Source: JAOUEA01 sp963719165 (lineage in GTDB: Bacteria > Actinomycetota > UBA4738 > HRBIN12). Taken from it: 64,000 bases of DNA. Both the position numbers and the translations under genes were made by a program. Of the stretch, positions 16,842-24,804 are shown one piece after another. The notes under the pieces are model-generated. The model saw only the letters and a list, made by a program, of their open reading frames with translations. It was not told where the DNA came from and ran no database searches. Where the stretch lies: positions 2,046,001 to 2,110,000 of the forward strand of contig CAVRAV010000001.1 of assembly GCA_963719165.1 (NCBI GenBank), read 5' to 3'. Every line of letters begins with the position of its first letter. Positions within the stretch are counted from its first letter, which is position 1.

Positions 16842-17267
16842 TCAGGCCGGCTCGCTCGGGTCCACGGGCTCCTCGCCCGGCGCGACCTTGCGAACCGTGA
16901 CGGCCTCGAACGCGGCGGCCACCATCATCAGCGAAAGGGTTCCCTCCGAGGCGAGCTCGGCGAGCTCAGCCAGGTCGCTCTCCGAGGCCTCCACGTCGAG
17001 GCCGTTGAGGTTCAAGAACACGATCGCCGACAGCAGCGCCACCCGCGCGTTGCCGCGGTCGAAGGGCCGGCGGCGAAGCAGCTCGGTCATGAGGGCGGCG
17101 GCCTTCAGCTGCACGCCCGGGAAACGATCGTGCCCATCGTCCGAAACGCCGGGGTAGGCGGAAACGGCCTCGAGCGCGGCCACGTCGGCGCGGACGTCGT
17201 CGCCCACCTCACGCTCCGCGAGCAGCGAGAGATCCACGGGACTCAGGTAGACCATCTCGGTCGTCAT
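16842..17267 (-). CDS. Doc/Fic-fold protein with degenerate active site
   Basis: This 141-residue protein has the length and layout of death-on-curing (Doc) toxins: VYLSPVDLSLLAE at the start, then a central helix KAAALMTELLRRRPFDRGNARVALL in two parts and AIVFLNLNGLDV. The Fic/Doc catalytic motif is normally HxFxDGNxR. Here the His is Arg and the Asp before GN is also Arg (RPFDRGNAR), so kinase or AMP-transfer activity is doubtful. No Phd-like antitoxin gene is adjacent. It may be a domesticated or regulatory Doc relative rather than an active toxin. Confidence 0.75.
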   Translation of the reverse strand: MTTEMVYLSPVDLSLLAEREVGDDVRADVAALEAVSAYPGVSDDGHDRFPGVQLKAAALMTELLRRRPFDRGNARVALLSAIVFLNLNGLDVEASESDLAELAELASEGTLSLMMVAAAFEAVTVRKVAPGEEPVDPSEPA

Positions 17268-17386
17268 CGACGCGGGCGGGCGCCGAGTGGGTGGAGCGGA
17301 TCCGTGGGCCTGGGAGCGGTTCGTCGTTGGATCGCCGATTCACCTCCGGGCGCCATCTTGGCACCGATGCCGCCTCCTTCGTCGCG

Positions 17387-17460
17387 TTGACACGGGCGAA
17401 AAGGTGCGATACATATATCGGGTCGATACATACAAACGATATATGTCATCGATATATCGA
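17387..17460 (+). promoter_or_regulatory. padR-ino1 promoter with palindromic operators
   Basis: A perfect -35 TTGACA (17387-17392) is followed after 17 nt by TACATA (17410-17415). ACATATATCG (17411-17420) and CGATATATGT (17437-17446) form a perfect 10-bp inverted repeat over the -10 and start region. TCGATATATCGA (17449-17460) is a perfect 12-bp palindrome just downstream. PadR proteins bind ATGT/ACAT dyads, so autorepression is likely. This AT-rich island stands out in very GC-rich DNA. Confidence 0.65.
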
Positions 17461-17510
17461 CGTCGATTGTGGCGCCGACGGCGGTCGACCGGAAGGGTAC
17501 GCGCAGAGCC

Positions 17511-18116
17511 ATGTTGGAACTTGCGATCTTGGGTCTGCTCAAGGAGCAGCCGATGCACGGCTACCAGCTCTCGCGGGAGCTCGGTGATTCGCTGGGAGGG
17601 TTCTGGCGCGTTTCCTACGGCTCCCTCTACCCCACGTTGCGTCGCCTGGAGCGCGACGGCGAGGTGGAGGCCATCGCGAGCGCCGAGACCGCGGTCGGCA
17701 GGCGCAAGCAGGTCTACCGCATCACCGAGAAAGGGGAAACGGTCTTCCTCGCGCTGCTGCAAGAGACCCCGCACGACAACCAATCCGAAGACCAGCGGTT
17801 CCGCGTTCGGCTCGCGTTCTTCCGTTACCTCCCGCCCGAGACGCGGCTGCGCCTGCTCGAGCGGCGGCGCGCGTCCCTTGAAGCGCGGCTGGGAACCATC
17901 ACCGATTCGTTGCGCACCACGCGCGCCAGGGTGGACGACTACACACGCTCGCTCATGGAGCACGGGCGCTCCGCCGCCGAGTCCGACCTCGCGTGGGTCG
18001 ACGGCTTGATCGTGGCCGAGCGCGCGCGCAAGGACACGCGTAAGGAAGACAAGGCCGCCGCGGGCGGTCCGGGACGCCGCACCGCGGCGCTCCGTCGAAA
18101 GGAGCATTCGTCATGA
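17511..18116 (+). CDS. PadR-family transcriptional regulator (Rv0047c-like)
   Basis: This 201-residue protein has the PadR winged helix at residues 1-85 (MLELAILGLLKEQPMHGYQL, SYGSLYPTLRRLERDG, RKQVYRITEKG). A C-terminal coiled-coil dimerisation part with FFRYLPPETRLRLLERRR and DYTRSLMEHG follows. It closely recalls the M. tuberculosis PadR encoded beside ino1. ATG 17511 is chosen because the conserved N-terminus starts there; GTG 17469 would add 14 residues. It overlaps ino1 (ATGA), so the regulator and inositol synthase are coupled. The likely role is repressing this operon; its ligand is unknown. Confidence 0.9.
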   Translation: MLELAILGLLKEQPMHGYQLSRELGDSLGGFWRVSYGSLYPTLRRLERDGEVEAIASAETAVGRRKQVYRITEKGETVFLALLQETPHDNQSEDQRFRVRLAFFRYLPPETRLRLLERRRASLEARLGTITDSLRTTRARVDDYTRSLMEHGRSAAESDLAWVDGLIVAERARKDTRKEDKAAAGGPGRRTAALRRKEHSS

Positions 18117-19264
18117 GCAAGGTTCGCTTGGCCATCGTGGGCGTAGGCAACTGCGCCTCGTCGCTCGTGCAGGGCCTCGACTACTACAAGGACGCCGAGG
18201 CATCCGACCGCGTCCCCGGCCTGATGCACGTGGATCTGGGCGGGTACCGCGTCGGCGACGTCGAGATCGTCGCCGCGTTCGACGTGGATGCGGACAAGGT
18301 GGGCAAGGACGTGGCCGAGGCCATCTACACCGAGCCCAACAACACCATCGTGTTCGACGACGTGCCTCCCACAGGCGTCATCGTGCAGAAGGGGCGCACC
18401 CTCGACGGGCTCGGGACCTACTACCGAGAGATGATCACGGAGTCCGACCAGCCGGAGGCCGACGTGACGCAGGTACTTCGCGACACGCGGGCCGACGTGC
18501 TCGTGTGCTACCTCCCGGTAGGATCCGAGCAGGCCGCGCGGTACTACGCGCAATGCGCCATCGACGCGAAGGTCGCCGTCGTGAACTGCCTCCCGGTGTT
18601 CATCGCCTCCGACGTGGAGTGGGCCAAGAAGTTCGCCGACGCGGGCGTGCCCATCATCGGCGACGACATCAAGTCCCAGGTCGGCGCCACCATCACGCAT
18701 CGCGTGCTGACCAAGCTCTTCGAGGACCGCGGCGTGAAGATCGACCGGACCTACCAGCTGAACTTCGGCGGCAACATGGACTTCATGAACATGCTCGAGC
18801 GCAAGCGCCTCACCTCCAAGAAGATCTCCAAGACCCAGTCCGTGCAATCGCAGATGGAGACGCCGCTCGACGCCGACGACATCCACATCGGACCGAGCGA
18901 CCACGTGCCGTGGCTCGAGGACCGCAAGTGGGCGCAGATCCGCATCGAGGGCACGTCCTTCGGCGACGTGCCGCTCACCGTGGAGATGAAGCTGGAGGTC
19001 TGGGACTCCCCCAACTCCGCCGGCATCGTGATCGACGCGATCCGCTGTGCGAAGCTCGCGCTCGACCGGGGGATCGGCGGTCCGCTGATCGCTCCGTCCA
19101 GCTACTTCATGAAGTCTCCGCCGGTGCAGTTCTCCGACGAACAGGCGCGCGAGAACACCGAGGCCTACATCGTGGGAGCGCCGGAGGGTCAGCTGCACTG
19201 GACGCTGGTGCTGGAGCGCTCGCCCGAGGTCGACGTCGCCCGCTCGAGCCGCGCTTCGGCGTGA
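18113..19264 (+). CDS. ino1: Inositol-3-phosphate synthase
   Basis: This 383-residue cytosolic enzyme converts glucose 6-phosphate to inositol 3-phosphate using NAD. In actinobacteria the product feeds phosphatidylinositol and mycothiol synthesis. Seen are the NAD-binding VRLAIVGVGNCASSLVQGL at the start, the NNTIVFDDVPPTGV loop, YLPVGSEQAARYYAQCA, PIIGDDIKSQVGATI and the catalytic QLNFGGNMDFMNM segment. Length matches the actinobacterial enzyme, which is shorter than eukaryotic synthases. It is translated by overlap with padR (ATGA) and probably shares its promoter. Confidence 0.97.
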   Translation: MSKVRLAIVGVGNCASSLVQGLDYYKDAEASDRVPGLMHVDLGGYRVGDVEIVAAFDVDADKVGKDVAEAIYTEPNNTIVFDDVPPTGVIVQKGRTLDGLGTYYREMITESDQPEADVTQVLRDTRADVLVCYLPVGSEQAARYYAQCAIDAKVAVVNCLPVFIASDVEWAKKFADAGVPIIGDDIKSQVGATITHRVLTKLFEDRGVKIDRTYQLNFGGNMDFMNMLERKRLTSKKISKTQSVQSQMETPLDADDIHIGPSDHVPWLEDRKWAQIRIEGTSFGDVPLTVEMKLEVWDSPNSAGIVIDAIRCAKLALDRGIGGPLIAPSSYFMKSPPVQFSDEQARENTEAYIVGAPEGQLHWTLVLERSPEVDVARSSRASA

Positions 19265-19271
19265 CGCGGCG

Positions 19272-19922
19272 TCAGCCGACGGAGATCGACACGGCGTCGG
19301 ACCATAGGGAGGCATCACCGGTATCGGTGCGACGTAGTCGAGCCTCGAACCGGTACATGCCCTTGCCGGCATGCGGGCGATACGTGGCCTCGGCCCCCGT
19401 TACCCCGCTCCGCCAGCCGCGCCAGCCGCGCTTCGGCCGCTTGACCCGGACGTCGTAGGCGAACCCCGCCGAGGCGCTCGCCGATGCCCAGGTGAGGGTG
19501 TAGACCCGCCGCAGCGACCCCCGCTTCGGGGCGGCCTGCATGGGCACGTGGATGCGTCCCGTCATGCCGACGTCGAGATGCAGCGGACACACGAACGGAT
19601 AGACGCCGGCGGCCGTGAAGGTGTAGGGGAAGCTCGGCCCGCCCGGCGCGACCGGATCGGTGTCGTAGAGGTCCAGCCGCGTGTCCGTGGCCTCGTGGTG
19701 ATTCACCGGGCCGGTGAAGTCGAACACGACGGTTCCGCCACGTGGGACGCGCGGCACGGTCGGTTCGAACCGATCGTCCGACGCTGCGACGTGGGTCTGG
19801 AGCACCAGACGGTCCGATGTCCTCGCCGAGGATGGGCGGTGGACTGCCGCAGCTCCCGCCACCGACGTCGAGGCAACGAGCACGACGGCGGACAGGAGCA
19901 GGACGACGCGACGGCGTGGCAT
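19272..19922 (-). CDS. Exported cupredoxin-domain protein with C-terminal FN3-like domain
   Basis: This 216-residue protein has a signal peptide (RRRVVLLLSAVVLVASTSVAGAAA). Residues 40-135 are a plastocyanin/azurin-like cupredoxin domain with the type 1 copper ligands visible: His in NHHEA, then Cys, His and Met in FVCPLHLDVGM. The remaining ~80 residues look like a fibronectin-III-type beta domain (YTLTWASASASAGFAYDVRV, YRFEARLRR, SLWSDAVSISV). It probably acts outside the membrane in electron transfer or copper binding. It converges with ino1. Confidence 0.82.
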   Translation of the reverse strand: MPRRRVVLLLSAVVLVASTSVAGAAAVHRPSSARTSDRLVLQTHVAASDDRFEPTVPRVPRGGTVVFDFTGPVNHHEATDTRLDLYDTDPVAPGGPSFPYTFTAAGVYPFVCPLHLDVGMTGRIHVPMQAAPKRGSLRRVYTLTWASASASAGFAYDVRVKRPKRGWRGWRSGVTGAEATYRPHAGKGMYRFEARLRRTDTGDASLWSDAVSISVG

Positions 19923-20049
19923 CTGATTGCTATCGGCACGCCCCGCTGCCCGTCCGCACCCCCCTTGCGACGCAACTTTGGTCACGCAGGTCGAGGCCCC
20001 ACGCGATAGCGACCGGGTCGGCGAGCGTCGCACGCGTACGATGCGCGCC

Positions 20050-21513
20050 ATGGCGGACCGGACGGCGGGCAACGCGCGCGATGCGCTGCGACATCCAGAC
20101 TTCCGCCGGCTCCTCGGCACGCGGCTCGTGAGCCAGACCGCGGACGGGTTCCTCCAGGCCGCCCTGGTCGCATCGATCGCCTTCTCTCCCGACCGCCAGA
20201 CGACCCCAGCAGCGTTCGCCGCCGCCTCGGCGATCGTCATCGTGCCCTTCTCGCTCATCGGACCCGTGGCCGGCGTCTTCATCGACCGGTGGTCGCGCCG
20301 GCGCATCTTGGTGGTGGCGCCCCTCCTGCGTGCCGCGCCCGTATTCCTGGTGCTCCTCAGTCCTGACCGTCAGGCGGTGTTGTTCTATGCGGGGGCGTTG
20401 TGGGTGACCTCGGTGAATCGGTTCTTCCTGTCGACGGCCCAGGCGGTCGTGCCGCGGCTCGTTCCCACCGAGGACCTCCTTGCGGCGAATTCCGCGGCCA
20501 CGGTGGGTGGCACGGTTGCGCTGCTCGCCGGGGTGTTCACTGGTGGCCTCGCGGCCGACGCTTGGGGCAACGGCGCCATCGTGGCGGCCGCGGCGATCGC
20601 TTGGGTGGCGACGTCCGCGCTGGCGGCGGGCATCCGCAGCGACCTCCGTCCCCACCTCCTGCCGGAGGCGCCGGAGCTCCTGCGTCACCAGCTGCGACGG
20701 CTAGGCGCCGAGTTCGCAGGGGGCATCCGCTGCATCGCCGGCACGCCGCGCGCCCTGGGCCCCATCACATCGATCTCCGTCGACCAGATGGGCCAGGGCC
20801 TCGTGCTGGTCCTCGCCCTCGTGGTGTTCCGCCAGCGCTTCAACCAGGGCGTGGGGTCGTTCTCGTGGCTGATCGGCGCCGGTGGCGTCGGGGTGTTCCT
20901 GGGCCTGATGACCGTGGGGAGGCTGGACCGTCGCCTGGCTCGGCCCGCGATCGTGGCGTGGTCGTTCGTGGCGGGCGGGCTCGCCGTCATGGGTGTTGCC
21001 CTGGTGTTGGATCGGACCACCGTCATGCTGGCGAGCTTCGCGGTTGGACTCACCTTCGCTTGGAAAAAGGTGCCCGTAGACACGATGGTGCAGGAGGCGC
21101 TTCCCGACGGGATGCGAGGCCGCGTGTTCGCCGTGTACGACGTCACCTACAACCTCGCACGGCTGTTCGCGGCCGTCCTCGCGATCTGGCTGCTCCCCTC
21201 GCTCGGCGTGCGCGGATCAGCGGCGTTCGTGGCGATCGTGTTCCTGCTGTGGGCACCCGTCCTGCCGTTCTGGTTGCGTCACGCCCCCGAGATCCGGCTT
21301 CGGTTCGGTCGCGGAGCATCGACCCCCAGCGCGATCCGTTGGGGTGGCGTGGAAGAACCGGTTCAGGTGCTGGCCTCCGAGCTGGCGCCGGGGCGAAGGC
21401 CTACGAGCTTCCGCTTGTCCCTCGCCGACGGGACCGTGGTCGACGTGAGCCGTACGGGTCCGGGCGCCGATTGGCAGGTCGACCGCGAGCTCGGGGGGGA
21501 ATCTGGTACTTAA
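20050..21513 (+). CDS. MFS transporter
   Basis: This 487-residue membrane protein has about 12 hydrophobic segments and the MFS_3/enterobactin-exporter-like layout (HPDFRRLLGTRLVSQTADGFLQAAL, DRWSRRRILVVAPLLR between TM2 and TM3, RGRVFAVYDVTYNLAR). A cytosolic C-terminal extension of about 60 residues (GVEEPVQVLASELAPGRRP, SLADGTVVDVSRTG) is unusual. The start is ATG 20050 because TACGAT (20037-20042) sits 7 nt before it; an ATG reading 123 nt further upstream is not supported. The substrate is unknown. Confidence 0.87.
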   Translation: MADRTAGNARDALRHPDFRRLLGTRLVSQTADGFLQAALVASIAFSPDRQTTPAAFAAASAIVIVPFSLIGPVAGVFIDRWSRRRILVVAPLLRAAPVFLVLLSPDRQAVLFYAGALWVTSVNRFFLSTAQAVVPRLVPTEDLLAANSAATVGGTVALLAGVFTGGLAADAWGNGAIVAAAAIAWVATSALAAGIRSDLRPHLLPEAPELLRHQLRRLGAEFAGGIRCIAGTPRALGPITSISVDQMGQGLVLVLALVVFRQRFNQGVGSFSWLIGAGGVGVFLGLMTVGRLDRRLARPAIVAWSFVAGGLAVMGVALVLDRTTVMLASFAVGLTFAWKKVPVDTMVQEALPDGMRGRVFAVYDVTYNLARLFAAVLAIWLLPSLGVRGSAAFVAIVFLLWAPVLPFWLRHAPEIRLRFGRGASTPSAIRWGGVEEPVQVLASELAPGRRPTSFRLSLADGTVVDVSRTGPGADWQVDRELGGESGT

Positions 21514-21924
21514 TACGTAGTCCTACTTACTTAGCTCATGGTAGCTAGTTTTGATGCGTCGCAGGTATCGACCCGCGCGGCGAAAACGAGCATCCTGTCC
21601 TCCTTATCGAACGATCCGCAAGCAGGAGGGCATTCATGGTCGAACCGAGCACCCCAAGGTACGACTCGAAACGCCGCGGATAACTCCGCAGGCAAGGAGC
21701 GTCCGGGTCATCGATCGGAGGGAGCGGAACCTCCTAAGGATCGCCCGGTCGGCGTCGGACTACTGAAGACCGACGCACCTCGGATACCCGACGCCGGGCG
21801 GTGGCGAGCACCTTTCCCCCTCCCCGTGCGCGATGACGGTTCCCCTCGGTCCCGTCACCGCCGCCGCCCGGCCCGCTCGGGTCGAACGAGCGCCGATGAG
21901 CGCCGGCCCGACCAGCGTCGAGCG
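21514..21924. other. Intergenic region, no confident gene
   Basis: These 411 bases separate two convergent MFS genes. The left end (about 21505-21550) is markedly AT-rich (TACTTAATACGTAG, CTTACTTAGC) against the surrounding DNA. A 15-codon open frame (MVEPSTPRYDSKRRG, 21636-21683) follows a strong AGGAGGG site but has no recognisable relatives. No tRNA fold or terminator with a clear stem was found. Confidence 0.5.
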
Positions 21925-23214
21925 CTAGTGCGCTGCGGCCGGAATCGGTTTGCCGACCTGTTCCGCGGCCCCCGGGGCCACGGGACGATCCGCAGTCCGG
22001 CGCCGCTGCCAGAGCACGCCGAGGCCCATCGCCAATGCGGCCACTCCCCCGCCGATCAACCCCCAGCGCGGGTTCATCTCGCCGATCCAGCCCGCGATGG
22101 GTGACCCGATGGGCGTGGAGCCCAGGAACACGATGCCGTACAAGGCCATCACGCGACCCCGAGCCTGGGGCGCGGCGTTGAGCTGCAGCATGGTGTTGCC
22201 GGTGATCATGAACGCCATGACCGCGAACCCCACGAAGACCATCGCGATCAGGGCGACCGGGAGCACCGGGGCGATGCCGACCGCCACGAGGGCGAGACCC
22301 GAGGCCACGGAGAAGATCGCGAGCCGGTACATCGTCGGTCGCCGGGCACGGTTGGCGAGCGCGATGGCACTCAGGAACGAGCCCAATCCGGCCAACGCCG
22401 ATAGGGCGCCGAACGTGCCCGCGTCGCCACCGAACGTTCGCTTGGCCAGCAGCGGCAGCAGCACGGCGAAGTTGAGCGAGAACGTGAAGACGACGGCCAT
22501 CACGATGAGCGGGCGGCGCAGTTCCTGAGTTCGCCACGCATACCGCAACCCCGCCACGAGGTGACCCGTGGTGCGCGTGCTGCGAGGCTGGGCGTGGAAT
22601 TCGGCCGGCCGCATCCGGGCCAGCGCCAGGATGACGGCCATGTAGGACAGGCCGTCGAGGAGGAAGGGCCACTGGATCCCGACCTTGGCGATGAGTGCTC
22701 CCGCCAACGCCGGCCCTAGGATGCGGGACCCCGTGAACGCCGCGCTGTTCAGACTCACCGCGTTGGTGACCGCATCTTCGCCCACCATCTCGACGTAGAA
22801 ACTCTGGCGGGCGGGGTTGTCGAGGGCGGTCACGACGCCCGCCGCCAACGACAGCGCATACACCATCCAGAGCTGCACGACGTCCGTGGCGACGAGCGAG
22901 AACAGCAGGAAGGCGATGACCGCGAACGCGCTCTGCGTCCAGATCAAGATCCGGCGCTTGTCATGCCGATCCGCGAGCACGCCCCCCCAGGCGCCCAGGA
23001 TCAAGATCGGGAGGAAGAGCAATGCCACGTTCACGCCGAGCGCGACCCCGGAACGCGTCAGCTGCAGGACGAGCCACGCGCTGGCCGTCGCGTTCACCCA
23101 CGTCCCGGTGGCCGACACGAGCTGGCCGAACAGGTACAGGCGGAAGTTGCGCGACGAGCGCAGCGAGAGGAAGGTCCGCTGCGCCGAGGCCAGGAACCGA
23201 GTGCGAGGACTCAT
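21925..23214 (-). CDS. MFS transporter (MarR-linked exporter)
   Basis: This 429-residue membrane protein has about 12 hydrophobic segments (FRLYLFGQLVSATGTWV, LLFLPILILGAWGGVLADR, VIAFLLFSLVATDVVQLWMVYALSLAAGVVTALDNPARQ in parts, LVAVGIAPVLPVALIAMVFVGFAVMAFM). It belongs to the MFS_3/EntS-type group that includes drug and siderophore exporters. Its ATG at 23214 overlaps the stop of the upstream MarR gene (ATGA), so it is translated with its probable repressor. The substrate is unknown. Confidence 0.9.
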   Translation of the reverse strand: MSPRTRFLASAQRTFLSLRSSRNFRLYLFGQLVSATGTWVNATASAWLVLQLTRSGVALGVNVALLFLPILILGAWGGVLADRHDKRRILIWTQSAFAVIAFLLFSLVATDVVQLWMVYALSLAAGVVTALDNPARQSFYVEMVGEDAVTNAVSLNSAAFTGSRILGPALAGALIAKVGIQWPFLLDGLSYMAVILALARMRPAEFHAQPRSTRTTGHLVAGLRYAWRTQELRRPLIVMAVVFTFSLNFAVLLPLLAKRTFGGDAGTFGALSALAGLGSFLSAIALANRARRPTMYRLAIFSVASGLALVAVGIAPVLPVALIAMVFVGFAVMAFMITGNTMLQLNAAPQARGRVMALYGIVFLGSTPIGSPIAGWIGEMNPRWGLIGGGVAALAMGLGVLWQRRRTADRPVAPGAAEQVGKPIPAAAH

Positions 23215-23657
23215 CGGACGTCCTCCTCGGTGAGCCGCTCCATGATCCGGGCGGCGTCCTCCAACGTCGCGAGCTCCTCCGAGCTGAGCCGCTTCATCCG
23301 CCTCGCGAGGTAGGCCGTGTGCCTCGTGCGCACCCGCTGGAGCGCCTTGCGTCCGGCCGGCGCGATCTGTATCCACGCCACGCGACGATCCAGCGGATCC
23401 GCGGTGCGCTCGATGAGCCCACGATCGATCAGCGACGCGATCACCCGCGTGCACGTGGGCTTGCGGATCTGTTCGTGGGCCGCGAGGGAGCCGGCCGTCA
23501 TCGGGCCGTGGCGCTCCACCGTCGAGAGCGCTGCCAAGAGGGTGGGCGAGGCGTCGGCATCCGCCTCGCGCCTGAGCTTCCGGGCGAGGCGGAACACCGA
23601 GAGACGGACCTGCGCAGCGAGGTCCGCCACATCGATCGACGTCGTGCTGGCGGGCAT
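23211..23657 (-). CDS. MarR-family transcriptional regulator
   Basis: This 148-residue protein has the MarR winged-helix core (DASPTLLAALSTVERHGPMTAGSLA, EQIRKPTCTRVIASLIDRGLIERTADPLDRRVAWIQIAPAG in parts) and C-terminal dimer helices. ATG 23657 is preferred because TACTAT (23673-23668) lies 10 nt upstream, giving a leader of about 4 nt; GTG 23678 would lie upstream of that start point. The perfect inverted repeat overlapping the -10 suggests autorepression together with the downstream exporter. Confidence 0.92.
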   Translation of the reverse strand: MPASTTSIDVADLAAQVRLSVFRLARKLRREADADASPTLLAALSTVERHGPMTAGSLAAHEQIRKPTCTRVIASLIDRGLIERTADPLDRRVAWIQIAPAGRKALQRVRTRHTAYLARRMKRLSSEELATLEDAARIMERLTEEDVR

Positions 23658-23666
23658 GCCTTCGAT

Positions 23667-23702
23667 GATAGTACGCACTGCTAACTAGCGTCACGTACTA
23701 TC
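23667..23702 (-). promoter_or_regulatory. marR-MFS operator (inverted repeat over the -10)
   Basis: GATAGTACG (23667-23675) and CGTACTATC (23694-23702) are perfect 9-bp inverted copies 18 nt apart, and the first overlaps the predicted -10 TACTAT. Between them lies GCTAACTAGC, itself nearly palindromic. The geometry suits a MarR dimer pair. Confidence 0.55.
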
Positions 23703-23776
23703 TGCCGGACACGCGATCCGGTCCGGCGCTACGACGTGCGAAGCAACATCCGGAGCCACTCGGCGACGGCGAAGCG

Positions 23777-24349
23777 CTAGATGAAGAGGGAGACGGCGGC
23801 GTCGCGCATCTCGGCGATGGCCGTGGCGGCGCCGATCGGATCCTCGAGCCCGTCGATCAGGTCCTCGCGCTTGAGCCCCAGCAGGTCCATCGTCATCTGA
23901 CACGGGATCAACCGCACGCCGAGCTCCTGCGCGGTGCGGATCAGTTCGGCCGGCCGGGCGACCCGACGATCGTCGGCGAGCTTCTTGAACATCGCGGGAC
24001 CGGCGCCGGCGAGGTTGTAGTGCGAGAGCTTCGCCTTCTGCGCCGATCCAGGATTCATGGCCGACATCATCTTCTGCATCCAGTTCTCACCCGTGATGCG
24101 GACGTCTGGGCGCACGATCGCGAACAGGCCCCAGAAGGTGAAGAACACCGTCGACTCCATGCCGCTCGCGGCGGCCGTCGTGGCCAAGATGGTCGTGGGC
24201 CAGATCCTGTCGAGGTCGCCTCCCCAGGCGATCACCGTCATCTTGTTCTTCTGTTTGACCTCGCCGAGGCCGGCCGCCTCAAGTGCCTCGATGCGCGCGA
24301 GCAGCTCGGCGTAGGTGGGCGCGTCGATGCGCTCCTGCGCGATCGCCAT
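23777..24349 (-). CDS. DsrE/DsrF-like sulfur-transfer protein (DsrE2 type)
   Basis: This 190-residue protein of the DsrE/F/H-like superfamily (DsrE2 subgroup) is thought to carry persulfide sulfur between partners. Visible are the core strand MTVIAWGGDLDRIWPTTILATTAAASGM in parts, VFFTFWGLFAIVR, a long insertion with MSAMNPGSAQKAKL and the conserved Cys in LIPCQMTMDLLG, the likely sulfur-carrying residue. The gene follows tusA with one base between stop and start, so the two are an operon. No sulfide oxidation genes (dsrAB, sox) are near. DsrE2-TusA pairs without them also occur in sulfane-sulfur trafficking. Confidence 0.88.
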   Translation of the reverse strand: MAIAQERIDAPTYAELLARIEALEAAGLGEVKQKNKMTVIAWGGDLDRIWPTTILATTAAASGMESTVFFTFWGLFAIVRPDVRITGENWMQKMMSAMNPGSAQKAKLSHYNLAGAGPAMFKKLADDRRVARPAELIRTAQELGVRLIPCQMTMDLLGLKREDLIDGLEDPIGAATAIAEMRDAAVSLFI

Positions 24350-24350
24350 G

Positions 24351-24587
24351 TCAGGCCTTCCTGACGACGTAGCGGTACGAGCCGTCCTCGCGCTCGGCCG
24401 ACTCGACCAGCTCGTTGCCGCTGATGCTCGCCCAGCTTGGCACGTCGGACGCGGACCCCGGGTCCGTGGCGAGCAGTTCGAACAGATCGCCGGATGCGGC
24501 GGTCTTCAGGGCCTTCGCGAGCGAAACGAGCGGGCCCGGACAGGACTGGCCCCGGGCATCGACGGTCGTGATGGTGGTGGTGGACAC
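24351..24587 (-). CDS. tusA: TusA-family sulfur carrier protein
   Basis: This 78-residue small sulfur carrier has the hallmark motif DARGQSCPGPLVSLAKAL, whose Cys accepts persulfide sulfur, followed by the alpha/beta core (GDLFELLATDPGS, DVPSWASISGN, YRYVVRKA). The GTG start at 24587 has a perfect GGAGG ribosome site 8 nt upstream. It is co-transcribed with the DsrE2-type gene; together they probably relay sulfur to an acceptor encoded elsewhere. Confidence 0.92.
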   Translation of the reverse strand: MSTTTITTVDARGQSCPGPLVSLAKALKTAASGDLFELLATDPGSASDVPSWASISGNELVESAEREDGSYRYVVRKA

Positions 24588-24728
24588 GAGGAACCTCCGT
24601 ACTCATTGCCGATCCGGACGAAAGACGAAGACGCGACCGGGCGGACGCGCGCGAGGGCGCTGCCCGCCGTCAGGATCGACAGCAGAGGCGGTCGGGGATC
24701 ATGGCCCCCACGATGCCAGCTTCTCGTG

Positions 24729-24781
24729 TGCAGATCATTTGCAGGTGCAACAGCCTACCCGGGCATCGGCATTCCGGACAA
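24729..24781 (-). promoter_or_regulatory. tusA-dsrE2 promoter with downstream dyad
   Basis: On the minus strand TTGTCC (24781-24776), 18 nt and TAGGCT (24757-24752) form a good promoter. About 8 nt after the predicted start lies TGCAAATGATCTGCA (24743-24729), a 15-bp near-palindrome with one mismatched pair. Its position fits a repressor operator. Confidence 0.45.
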
Positions 24782-24804
24782 GGGCCGTCAGGTCGAAAGC
24801 TTGC

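Noticed and set aside
21538..22104. 188-codon plus-strand frame between the MFS genes
   Set aside because: It runs antisense into the MFS gene, lacks a ribosome site and has no recognisable domain.
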